DNA of 64,000 nucleotides from Bolinopsis microptera (Eukaryota; Ctenophora; Tentaculata; Lobata; Bolinopsidae), in the NCBI RefSeq assembly GCF_026151205.1, contig NC_087082.1, positions 11,098,707 through 11,162,706 of the forward strand, written 5' to 3'. Made by a program: the position numbers and the translations under genes. This document shows, in pieces, positions 37,834-48,300 of this stretch (position 1 is its first letter; each line of letters starts with the position of its first letter). The notes below the pieces were generated by a model. It searched no databases and was not told the DNA's origin. It worked only from the letters and a program-made list of their open reading frames with translations.

Positions 37834-37981
37834 TGTTGTAGCGCGATGCACTACTGGGTCGCGCGCGCATCAAATAATGCTTCTCGCAACCACACGTATG
37901 CAACCACACGTATGCAACCACACGTATGCAACCACACGTATGCAGATCGGCGAGTTGCGAAGTATTGACATCGTGAATCAA
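37834..37981. repeat. CGCG-rich dispersed repeat (copy B) with 14-bp tandem array
   Basis: Same ends as 26832-26922 (GCGCGATGCACTACTGGGTC to GACATCGTGAATCAA). Four copies of GCAACCACACGTAT have expanded inside it (37886-37941), where copy A has one diverged unit. Confidence 0.85.
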
Positions 37982-38343
37982 AGATCAATGCAAACATAGA
38001 TTAAAAGTTAATGAATAGTGTTATAAAAGATTCACAATATATTTTAATACGCAAAAACATCTGTAAGTAAATATTTTAAAAACAAGCGTGCATTTCTCAA
38101 AAGCGAGTTAGTGATTATTATTATCTTGTATTACTTAAAAACTTTAAAACAATCTTAAACTTGTATAATATCGCAAAAGACTGATAAGTGCTAAGAAAAA
38201 TATAGTGCACCTCTGTCTTAAAAATAAAGGTCTAAACATTCTTATAGTTGAAATGTATACCCGTTATAAAATCTCCTTCTTTCAAAAGAGCAAATAACCT
38301 TAAATCGTGAGTTTATTCTTGGTTGACGATGTCAACCCATCGA

Positions 38344-38374
38344 GATCGTTGCTCTGCGAAGCAGAGCAACGATC
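38344..38374. repeat. Perfect 14-bp hairpin downstream of the TRPA-like gene
   Basis: GATCGTTGCTCTGC and its exact reverse complement flank a 3-nt GAA loop. It lies about 75 bp after the stop codon on the gene strand and is followed on the plus strand by two CGACGATGCGAAGCAAGAAT copies. It could act in RNA 3'-end structure or be part of the CGCG repeat family. Confidence 0.8.
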
Positions 38375-38446
38375 GACGATGCGAAGCAAGAATCGACGAT
38401 GCGAAGCAAGAATGCTAGTTCGTGCGGCGCGTCGAAGCGGCGAAGT

Positions 38447-40754
38447 TTATTCACCTTTATAATGTTTTTTATAAAAATCTGAAAATGGAATGACCACATT
38501 TTCAGATTTATCTGTGCATTTCCCTGTGCATGTCTTTGTACATATCTCTGTTTTCTCTGATTTCGTGTATTTCTCTGTAAATGTTTGGATAGTTTTAAGT
38601 CGATCTTCCTTAAATCTCTTTGCTGGCATGTTTCGGAATCGTTTTTGATGTTCCACGAAGTTTAGAGCACTTCCACAAAAGATGGGTTTGGCGACCCACT
38701 GTACAAGATTCGCTATTCTCTGTGCATTATAGATGTGCTTGATTTTAAGTGCGTTTTTGGCCTTTTCCGCTCCACTTCGGATTGCATCCACATCTCCTAT
38801 TGCCAAAGCAGTTGCAAGATTCAAGAAAAGAACTTGGACAAACAGAGCGAAAGCAATGAGACCCACCAGTGTTGTTGTTGGGTAAATCATTTCTTGATCG
38901 GCGTAATCGTCGTATTCGACTCCAGATACTCCCGCAGATAAGGTCTTGAAGATGGCATCTGCGGATAGTATTTTCCTAAAAACATTTGTGTGGCTCAACA
39001 GCATGTGGAATACCACCATAAAGGCGATCAAGAAGAAAACTAACAAGGATAATATCTTTGAGACGAATGTCCATGCTATTTTGAAGAACATGATGATGTA
39101 TATTCCAATATTCGGGAATACTTGTAGAAGAAGGAGGAGGTTAATAAAGCTGGTTAGAACGGAGAGAGCTCCAATCTTCCAATGAAAAGGGGACATGACA
39201 CTTTGCGGTTCCAGCACATTGAGAGAAAAGAACAGACAGCTGCCGTATAAGATAACCTCTAAATAGTTCTCAGGGTCAATAAGATAGTTCATCAAACCTT
39301 GTAACCACGCTTTGCCAGTTTCAAGAGGGCTGTTACTTCCACTATCAAGATCTGATCCATTGAAAACATTATCTAGGAGATCCAGAAGCTCAAGAAATAG
39401 GCGAATAGCAGACATCATCAAAAGTATGTATCCAAAGATATCACTTTCTACAGATTTCTTCTTTGAGCAGCCATCGGGAAATTCATCACAAGTATGGCTA
39501 GAATTTTCAATCCAGGATCTAATAGCTTTATCATTTTCCAAAAGTTCAAATGGTTTGATTTGAGTGAACTGGTATCCCATCAGCACAGAGAAGAAGATAA
39601 GGTAAAGAAGGAAAGTGAAAATGTAGAAGTAAGTTCTGGCAAACTTTTCCCACTTTGTAACGATCAAAGCTTCTACCACTGGATGTGTGAGAAGATTATG
39701 ATTCATCTTTGCCATGATCTGGAGCGGGTTTGAACCGTGCTTATAATATCCCGAAGTTAGAGGCTTTCCTGTTTCCTCCTCTTCCTTCTTGTCCCTCTCC
39801 TCCTCCTTCTTTGTCTTTTTCTCCTCCTTCCCCTCCTCCTTCTCCACATTGACAGTCACAAAAGGCTCCTTTTCATCTTTTTTCCCCAATTTTTCCTCTT
39901 CGCAGTAGTTTTCCAATGCTCCGAAGTCAACGATGACTCGCTGAATGTCTTCATGCTTATTTTCAGAACATTTGCTACTTTTAGTGAGGACAGTAGTTTT
40001 AGTTGTGATTATCGATTTATCCAGGATTTCGGATACCAAATCTGGCATTTTAGTTATCATGATATTGATAGAAGTTTTGCCTTGACCGTTTCGCTTGTGA
40101 TACCTAATAATGTGTTCATTCATTTTCTCAAAATTGTTCACTGCCTCTTTCGTTCGCAATTTTCCAAATATTCCACTGTCTTTTTCTTTTTCCACATCCT
40201 TTGTGCCAGGATTTCGCCCAGGATGAACGAAATGAAATGTGTTAGTAAGAGGAGGACATAGCACATGATTTTTTATGATAGCGTGTTGCGGCAAAAGTAA
40301 ATGGAGTCTCATCGGCTTTGTTAGACTTATTTATAGCACGTCTCGCCTCATCTGGATCCTTAGCTGTGTTCAAGATAATTTCAATCGTGCTATCATAATC
40401 CCAATAAGCAGCAGCATGGAGCGGCGTATCTTCATCATCATCCTGCTGTACTAGATCAATACGTGTGTACTTACACAGCTCCTTCACAATGTCTACGTCT
40501 CCAAATGCAGCAGCTAGTTGGAGAGGGCCCCACTTTCTTTCACCTTGTTTGTTAACCTCATCGGTAGAGTAAGTGAATTTGTTCTCCAACTTTTCCAGTC
40601 TTTCAAGACCGTCTTTTTTGTGACCCCTTTTAACAGCTGTGAAATATTCGGGTTCGCTATCGGTATCATTATCAGAGAGATCAGAGAGATCAGAGAGTTC
40701 CGCAGGACATACATCATTTTGACGATATTCATCATATTCACGCGACCCCATCAT
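38447..40754 (-). CDS. TRPA-like cation channel, short ankyrin domain
   Basis: The first reading frame starts at 40754, directly after an in-frame TAA. It encodes an acidic N-terminus (LSDLSDLSD) and about three ankyrin repeats (GPLQLAAAFGDVDIV, DTPLHAAAYWDYDS, ETPFTFAATRYH). A second frame, open to the stop at 38447, carries the rest. It includes the TRPA pre-channel signature (ITKMPDLVSEILDKSI and LLTHPVVEALIVTKWEKF), a Lys/Glu-rich insert, six membrane helices, a pore segment (SAGVSGVEYDD) and the S6 end LNLATALAIGDVDAI, matching the TRPA NLLIGLAVGDI motif. The frames overlap at 40242-40312. Either a short intron (TACTAAC branch-point-like motif near 40234) or a one-base error in the A6 run at 40270-40275 joins them. 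TRPA channels usually have 14 or more ankyrin repeats, so this one is very short. AATAAA overlaps the stop codon. Confidence 0.82.
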
Positions 40755-42825
40755 TTACCAGGACTGCTTCTTTTTTCAAGACTAGCGGTTTAAAATAGAA
40801 TTGTAAGTTATATTAAACTGAATATAGATTTCAACTATCGATACAAAAGGTAAAATAAATCTATATAACTCAGCCCATAATTAATTGAGGAATTCGATTT
40901 TAATTAAGGGATAACTTAAATAATTTTCTATGAATATTATAACTAACGATAGTAATTATAGTGAAACATTTAAAAAAATGCGGAAATAAATATAATCAAA
41001 CTTAGAGTTTTATAAGTATAACTAACGTTAGTAATCAATAAATTATAGCGCAACAGTAAAAAGAATTCAGAAATATAAATCATCAAACTCAGAGTTAAAT
41101 GCGAGCTAAATGACAGGGGAATGTTCGGATTACACGGAGCAATTAGCAACACAAACACACAGTCACATAATTACGAGTGAATAACAAGAGAACCTTGAAA
41201 GGAAACAAACATACTGGCACGCAATTGCATGTGAATGATGCGAAACCGACACGGAACATTTCGGTAGTCCGTAATTTGATAAACAGTAACGTGGACAGCG
41301 TGTATAAAGACAAATGAGTTAGTGTAACTTGTTTGGCGGAACTTGATGCGTTGGTCAGGAACTGAAATAAAACTGGATCGGAAATTTAAGCACAAGCGTT
41401 GTGTTTTTCATTTACAATGTAAACAGACTCGTGATGAAACCAAAGGAATTCCGTTACCAGAAATATAAGAATGGAGCGAAAGTTCATCCTATCTGAGCTT
41501 TCGCAATTAACTACATTCTTATATTTCTGGTGACGTAATGAGGGGCCAGTTAGGAAATCCTAACCGTCCAGCCATGCTCGTTATTCCACTGCTGACAGCA
41601 TGTTGTCCTGTCCTTTTTTTCGCAAACTGAGTTGTGGCCTGTGCGACTGTCTACAGTATAAACGCTTACCTCTTATATGATACCTTTATTATGTTATTGT
41701 ACAATGAACGTGGTGTTTTAGACAAAAGAAACATTGATGCTGAAACGGTGCCCAATCCTCAATTGAAATTAAGGCAAGCTTGGCATACAGAAAATAATTT
41801 CAAATTGTTTAATATCTAATTTAAATGTAAGATTGAGTACAGAATGGAACAGTTTCACCCGGTGGCAGTGTGAGAGAGGACACAGTCGTTACAATGACGG
41901 CCAAACCGCTACGTTCTGATTTGCGAAAAGAAAGTCACGTGTCAATTTGTTGAGGGATGGTCAATAAAACCAGAATGTCGAAAATGCGGTAAGAACCTTT
42001 ACAGTTATAAATATAATAGGAAGTCTGGTAATGACAGCTGATAAAATCATGCGACCTAATAGTGCATCACCGTTACATAAACGTCCCCAAGAATTTATGA
42101 CAGCTGACAAATAGTATAAACAGAGTTTAAGGATTGTACGGAAAAGTAGTTAAGGCAAATTGCTTTTCGCTACAAGTCTTTATAATAATATAATTGATTG
42201 ATTAATGTGTATTTCATTCTTTGTAACTCATTTTGCTCGCTTACGCAACCGTCTGGGAACTTTAAATTATATAACTTAAAGTTGCCAGATGATTAATTTA
42301 GTCATTAGTATTCTACAGCTGCACCAAATAGTTAACAAATAACCGTTATTATCAGTTAATAAAAGATACGCTTTCAATACGACGTAATATGACCATCTTG
42401 ATCTTGAAAAAGACATCAATAATTTAAAACGAGTTTTGCAATGATAAGTAATACTAATAGTTCACAGTATCTAAAGATTCTTATTTCGCAATTTTACCTT
42501 CACTTCATTTTGATTGTTATTATTTGGATCAAACGCTTAAAACCATGAGCATTGATAATAAGATTGCATTCAAAAGTTTCAAGTAATGGTTATCAATACA
42601 CATGACGTACTATCACCATTTTGATTATGAAAGAGACATTGATCAGACAAAGTTTAACACCTTTTCTCCTACATATCTTAATATTAACACTGACGAAAAA
42701 CGGAAAATCAGTCTAAATGAAAATCGAGGTCCAGATCAGGAAGACCATGTATCTTGTTAAAAACAGAAAACATTCTTAATATAAAGGAGCATGTAAATAA
42801 CGCGTCATTTTTTTTATAGATAGTT
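40755..42825. other. Upstream of the TRPA-like gene; no gene recognised
   Basis: AT-rich. It includes a palindromic element at 41450-41538. An ORF at 41634-41819 ends with NIDAETVPNPQLKLRQAW; it looks protein-like but I recognise no family. Confidence 0.4.
41450..41538. repeat. Small palindromic element (MITE-like)
   Basis: TTACCAGAAATATAAGAATG near 41453 is inverted as CATTCTTATATTTCTGGTGA near 41514, with an inner GCGAAAG/CTTTCGC pair. The whole stretch folds into one hairpin of about 85 nt. Confidence 0.8.
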
Positions 42826-42946
42826 GTTTAAAAAGTTAGTACAGTTTGCCAAATCACAGCCTCAGGCAGCCTACGCTTGTTTTACGCACGGTGTCCGCCA
42901 CAAATTTACATATTTTATGAGGACACTAGGTATCAGCTCTTATATG
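42826..42946 (+). pseudogene. LINE-type ORF fragment, left half (interrupted by the gypsy element)
   Basis: Reads [17 protein letters not shown] and then [15 protein letters not shown] in one frame. This block follows the RT in a group of invertebrate non-LTR elements (AFTHGL...KWTYL...RTI). It ends exactly at the left LTR, and the region that should follow starts right after the other LTR at 51760. Confidence 0.6.
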
Positions 42947-43443
42947 TGTAGAGCTACTCGGTTTGAATTTAAAAGGGGACTGTATTTAGTTTGATATTGA
43001 AGTGAGTACAAAGGAGACAAGTTATATGAAATCCTAGTAGGATAAAGTAATGTGACTTGATAGTAATTTAGGGTATAATATATAAAGAATAACTAAGTCT
43101 TAAATAAAATAGCAACCCGTTTTAGGTTAGATTACTCAACGGTTGAAAGCCGTGAGATCAAGGTTGTAAAGGTAAAAGTTGAATAACTTGTTAAAGAGGC
43201 ACTCTAGTGCTCTCGTATCCCATATATATATAGCCCTCGATTAATTATCAATAGAGCGATAAGAAGGTATACTGGAGCTGGGTAAATTGCCCCTAATAAG
43301 GTTACTCCATGTTAATATATATATCTATTTCCTGGCTAATTAACTTCTCCATTAATATAATTAATATGATAAAAACTTAATAAGATAAAACTTAACGTAA
43401 TAAAAGTTTATAGGGGGGAGTCTCTGTCTTAGATTGTCCAACT
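42947..43443 (-). repeat. 3' LTR of the gypsy element, 497 bp
   Basis: Same length as 51263-51759 and no difference seen by eye. Bounded on the gene side by AAGGGGGAG (43444-43453), the polypurine tract. Confidence 0.93.
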
Positions 43444-43571
43444 CTCCCCCTTAAACGTTAGATAAGATAAAACCCTCCCTAGGGTATTGAAAAATTAATG
43501 TAAAATAATTTAAACTGTAAAATAATTTAAACTGTTCTGTTAGGTAAATTAAATCTTAGTGGAACCGGTCG

Positions 43572-45047
43572 TCATTGACGATGAGTAGCCTTTGAATTAA
43601 TGATTCTAGGTGAGAATCTGTCTCCGAAGTCTTGTTGACAGAACGTAATGTCGTCTTTCGTGTAGCAATCAGTGGTATCAGCTGCGTAGAATTGTTTATC
43701 CCTGAGTAGAATGGTATGAGGTAGGTCAACAGAGAAGCAGAGTTCGTCAGGTAGGTTTTGAACAGGTACTGTGACAGGTGTATATGTTTGGTAGATGGAT
43801 CCACTTTTAAGTTTTGGTGCTGTAAGCAGGAAGTGGAACAGCAGGTGGTTGCGATGGCTTTGTGCTTTTACCATGTATAGTTCTCCCACCCTGTAGAGGA
43901 CTTCAGGTTGGGCCTTGTACAAGGTGTCCACAAAGTTAGGATTGTTCTGGGTTACAATTCTTAAGTCGTCAAGAGATAACACTTGTGGTATACTCGTCTT
44001 TAGCGTACCGTGTACCGGTGCGGAAAACAGTTGCTTGAGCTTGTACTCAAAATTCTTCAAGGTTTGTTGATAAATCACTACTGAGCTTAGTGACGCAATA
44101 TCACACTTGATTCCATGCATCTGTTCTTCTATCTGTTTAAGTCCAGATTCAAATAATTCCAGTATTTCATTCAGGTATTCTCTGGAATTCGTCATTTCTT
44201 CTTGTGCGACCGAAGCAAGTTGAGAGAACCTCCATTCCAAACTGTGCAGGTGTTCTTTTAGCTTCCGGTTTTCTGAAGGCGATTTTAGGATTCCGTAGAG
44301 GTGCCCCACTATAGGTATGTCTTCTAGGAAGTCCAGGCTACCCCAACTTCTCTTGTTTCGTGGTAGGTATACTGAGGTCAGATTGAGATCGTATGCCTCC
44401 TTGACATCTTCAAACTTCTGTATAAGGTGATCAACTGTTTCTTTGTGGTTGGATAAGGTAGCTTTCACCAGTGAATCAAATAGTGGATTTCCGTTTCCGC
44501 AGAGTTCTTCTTTAGTTACATTTTGAGTTTCCAGGATACAGTCCATCCTAGTAGAGAACGATACGAGTCTTGAATCCACAGCATTAGCACGGTAATACTT
44601 TCCCGTCTGTATGGTGCAGATTTTTGCATCATAGTCATATGCGAAAAGTCCACATCTTTTGTTGAGTAAACATGTGACGAAACAGTCTGCTGAAGTCTTC
44701 TCTTTTAGTATCTCTAGTACTCCGGCTTCAATAACAGCGAGTTGATGAATCCAGCAGCCATCAGTTGGGTTAAGCATGCTCGAGACCAGGGTCATGTTTG
44801 GTGAGCAAGGTAGAGCACACGCTTGTATCGGTACTTTAGGTACAGCCAGTTTTAGGAAAACCGACTGAAAAACAGTTTCAGTGCTTTGAGCAAGGATGTT
44901 CTGAGGAAGGAGCGCTAGACCCAGTTCTTCTAAGATAAATGGTGAAGCAGAGGTCACCATGTAGTCGTGGTTAGTAGACTCTTTTTTAGCAACGGCCAAT
45001 GTGTTGCCTATAATCAGGTAGGGAAGGCAGGTAGTGAGAGTACACAT
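43572..45047 (-). CDS. env: Env-like glycoprotein of the gypsy element
   Basis: The product has 491 residues. A hydrophobic N-terminus (to about residue 20) can serve as a signal peptide. The first 230 residues are Cys-rich with N-glycosylation sequons (for example NMT and NLT). A basic furin-type site, RNKR, ends at residue 233. It is followed by WGSLDFLEDIPIVGHLYGIL, a fusion-peptide-like stretch, and then a long heptad-rich helix (EHLHSLEWRFSQLASVAQEE). This order matches the F-type Env of errantiviruses and baculoviruses. I see no membrane anchor before the stop at 43572, which is unusual. Expression would need a spliced RNA; the splice sites were not located. Function as a fusogen is inference. 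Confidence 0.72.
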   Translation of the reverse strand: MCTLTTCLPYLIIGNTLAVAKKESTNHDYMVTSASPFILEELGLALLPQNILAQSTETVFQSVFLKLAVPKVPIQACALPCSPNMTLVSSMLNPTDGCWIHQLAVIEAGVLEILKEKTSADCFVTCLLNKRCGLFAYDYDAKICTIQTGKYYRANAVDSRLVSFSTRMDCILETQNVTKEELCGNGNPLFDSLVKATLSNHKETVDHLIQKFEDVKEAYDLNLTSVYLPRNKRSWGSLDFLEDIPIVGHLYGILKSPSENRKLKEHLHSLEWRFSQLASVAQEEMTNSREYLNEILELFESGLKQIEEQMHGIKCDIASLSSVVIYQQTLKNFEYKLKQLFSAPVHGTLKTSIPQVLSLDDLRIVTQNNPNFVDTLYKAQPEVLYRVGELYMVKAQSHRNHLLFHFLLTAPKLKSGSIYQTYTPVTVPVQNLPDELCFSVDLPHTILLRDKQFYAADTTDCYTKDDITFCQQDFGDRFSPRIINSKATHRQ

Positions 45048-45325
45048 TATGACACATGTGACCTATAGGGATTAAGGGTTTACAGGAAGTGATTATGGAT
45101 TTTTACAGCAGCAATGAAGCAAATACATGTTGGCCCGATGAGTAAATCACAGTGCTCGAATATGTAGCGCGGGTTGGTTAGCTAAGGGGCGCTACCTCCT
45201 AATGCGGACCAACCACTATAGGAGACCATAATCCACTCAGAGTGCCAACCCGTGCGAGCAATAAACAAAGTGCTGAGGGTATAATCACTAATTTGTGAAC
45301 TGTGGGTCTTTAGCGAGTAGAGCCT
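45048..45325. other. pol-env spacer of the gypsy element
   Basis: A 278-bp non-coding stretch between the pol stop and the env start. It probably holds the splice acceptor for the env message; several AG sites are present and none stands out. Confidence 0.5.
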
Positions 45326-48300
45326 TTATTTTGAGTACTTTATTGGTACCCTAGTTCTGAGGCTGTAAGGTATCTCTTGCGTGCTCGTGCCAGGATCAGG
45401 AGTAATAGACTGTTCGTCTTCTTCTTTATCTTTTACTCGAGTTGAGGTAGTTGTACCCATCATTAGTTTCATCATAGGTAAGTTTTCATCTTCATCAGTA
45501 GTACGTTTTTTCAATAACGGTGCCGGAGCCGGGCCAGGATCGTCCGGCTTGGAACAGTCAAGTTGAGTCTGGTTAGTCCTGAGACCAGCAGGAACAAGTC
45601 GCATTGTATCAAAGTGGACTACTCGTTCTTTGTCCGTCTTACAGTGCTGTACCAGGTAGGTCCATTTAGTGAGGACTTTCTTGATTATCCAAGGTCCACT
45701 ATAGTTGTTCTTGAATTTCCTGAAATCTTTGACGGAAGGGCTTAGTGGGATCCAGACTACTATTGTATCTCCTTCGGAATAGGTAGTGTGAAAACCTTTC
45801 TTTTTATCATAGGATGCTTTCTGCAACTGCTGGCTTGTTCCCAGGTTGGATCTCACCAGATCAAACAGTACACGCAGGTCCTGGTATTGTGCATAAGCGA
45901 GGTGAGTCTCTGATTTATACTCTTCAGTTGTAGTGGTGTCATACACTAGGTCTGCCGGTGTCCGCAACTCTCTGCCAAACTGTAATCGAGACGGAGTGAA
46001 TCCAGTAGAAGCATGAACTGCACTGTTCATGGCAAAAGCGACAGCATTCAGTTTGGTAGGCCAAGATGAGTATTTATGTTTAACCAACTTCTTCAGTATT
46101 ATGGCAATGTCTTTGTTAGCTCGCTCGCAGTCTCCATTCCCTCTGGCGTGATAGGCAGTAGTCTGGACTTTGTTTATGCTGAGAATCGAGTAGATGGACT
46201 TCATCAGCTCACCAGTCAAGTTATTAGCCTTGTCAGATAGTAACTTTTCGGGGATACCGTACACAAAAAACCAGGAGTCCATAAGAGCTTTAGCAATCTT
46301 AGCTGAGGTTCCATCAGTCAAAGGATACAGTTGCACGAACTTGGTAAATCTGTCTTTCATGGTCAGTATATACTTATGACGGCATGGACCATTAATGGGG
46401 CCTATTAAATCGATGCTGAGGAACTGGTTAGGCCTACTTGCAGTGAATAGCTTGAGAGGGGCTCCCGGTTTCTTCAGATAACTGCGATTGTTTAAGAAGC
46501 AGACCTCGCAGGTGTTGCAGTAGAGCTTCACAACTTTGGATAGGTAAGGGAAGTGGTACTTTTCACGTAGTCGGTGTAGAGTTTTGACTGGTCCTAGGTG
46601 ACCACAGGAGTCGGAGTCGTGGTTGTCTTTCATCAATGAGTCTCTCGTGTCTTTAGGTACACAGAGCAATTCCCTGAACTTCTTGGAATTTCTGAAGAAA
46701 TGCTTGTAGCATACTGAACCATCTTTGCTGAGGCAGTAGTGTTCGTACATCTGATAGTAATAGTTGAGGTCGTCACTATATGCAGATCGATCAGAATCTT
46801 TAGGTGGTTTGCCTCCATCTGTCAGCCATTCTTTAACTTTATTGAGATCATCGTCTTTGATCTGTGCTTCGTGAATTATACTGCTCTTGTAAGCAGATAA
46901 GGGGTTCTCAAAGGTTCCTTGATTTTCTTTCCACCTTTCGTTAGTTCCAGGAGTGGCATCAGCAGTGTCGAGGTTAGAAGCAGCAGGAGCGGAGATGTCC
47001 GCTGAATCAGAAGATGAGGGGGAAACAGTTAAATTAGTGTTTTCAGAGGAATTATGAGTGATTGTGGAAATATACGGTGTGTCCTGAGGGTGAGGATCGA
47101 CCAGGATCTCCTGGAACAAATAAGGTAGAGTAAATTCATCGATGTGATAATCGCAATTGGGAAAAGCAGTACGAGTGTCCCGGTTGTTAACAATAGGTAA
47201 ATTAACTGTCCTTATTCTAGGGCTATCTAAGTTTAAATTAAGATCTTTAGGAGAATCAGTAGAGTGAGGTTTGTGACTAGGGTAATGTGAGTGATCGTGT
47301 TGTTGAGGTGTATGCTGTAACCACCATCCATACAGACCGTCCGATTTAGAAGGTAATCTAGACAAAAGATCAGGTAATTCCATGAGTGCTCCTTCTTTGT
47401 ATTTGATATCAAAATCGTAGTCAGCTAACTCTAGGATCCATCTCATAATCACTGCACAGTTAGTCTTCTTCATGAAATTCTCATAGGTTATGGCTTTCAT
47501 GTCAACATAGACAGTGAACTTCTTATTAATAAGATAATAACGCCAGTGACTCACGAAATGTTTTAGTGCAAGGAACTCTCTCTTAAATGAAGGGTAACGC
47601 TGTTCAGTCTCAGACAGTATTTTGGAACCATATGCGATGGGTTTAAATTCCTTGCCAACCATGTGTCCGATCACTCCTCCTATACAGTAAGCACTAGCAT
47701 CGGTCATAAGAACGAACTCTAAATCGGGTGAGGGGAAGGACAGAATAGGAGGTGAGGTTAAGGCACTTTTTAGGACATCAATACTGCTAACTGCTTCATC
47801 AGTCAGAACGAACTTCTCACCCTTGAGTGTATCAGTAAGGCCTTTCACCAGCCCTGCAAAGTTATCAATATGTGGACGAAACCAGGATGCAGCTCCAATG
47901 AATTTTTGAACTTGTTTCTTAGTACGAGGGACGTCCATGTTAATCAGAGCTTCTATTTTTTCTTGGTCGGCTTCAAGGCCCTTCTCAGAAATGTAAGTGC
48001 CCAAGAATTTGATGCGCTTTTTAAATAAAATGCATTTTGAGGGATTGAATCGCAAGCCTGAGGGGCGTATCCGTTCGAATATGGTCCTAAGATTAGAGAT
48101 CATCTCTGGTATAGTTACGCTGGCAGATAAGATATCGTCGATGTATGCTGCCGCCGTCTCTGGAGGAAGCCCCACTAGAAGACGATCCAGTAAGTGCTGG
48201 AAGGAACTAGGCCCTCCACACAAGCCTAATGACATTCTGACAAACTCATAGAATCCGACACCAGGTATAGCAAAAGCAGTGTATTTTCTATGTTCAGGTT

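Noticed and set aside
40262-40280. Programmed frameshift in the TRPA-like gene
   Set aside because: The A6 run does not match a -1 signal in the right frame with a following stem; a short intron or sequence error is simpler.
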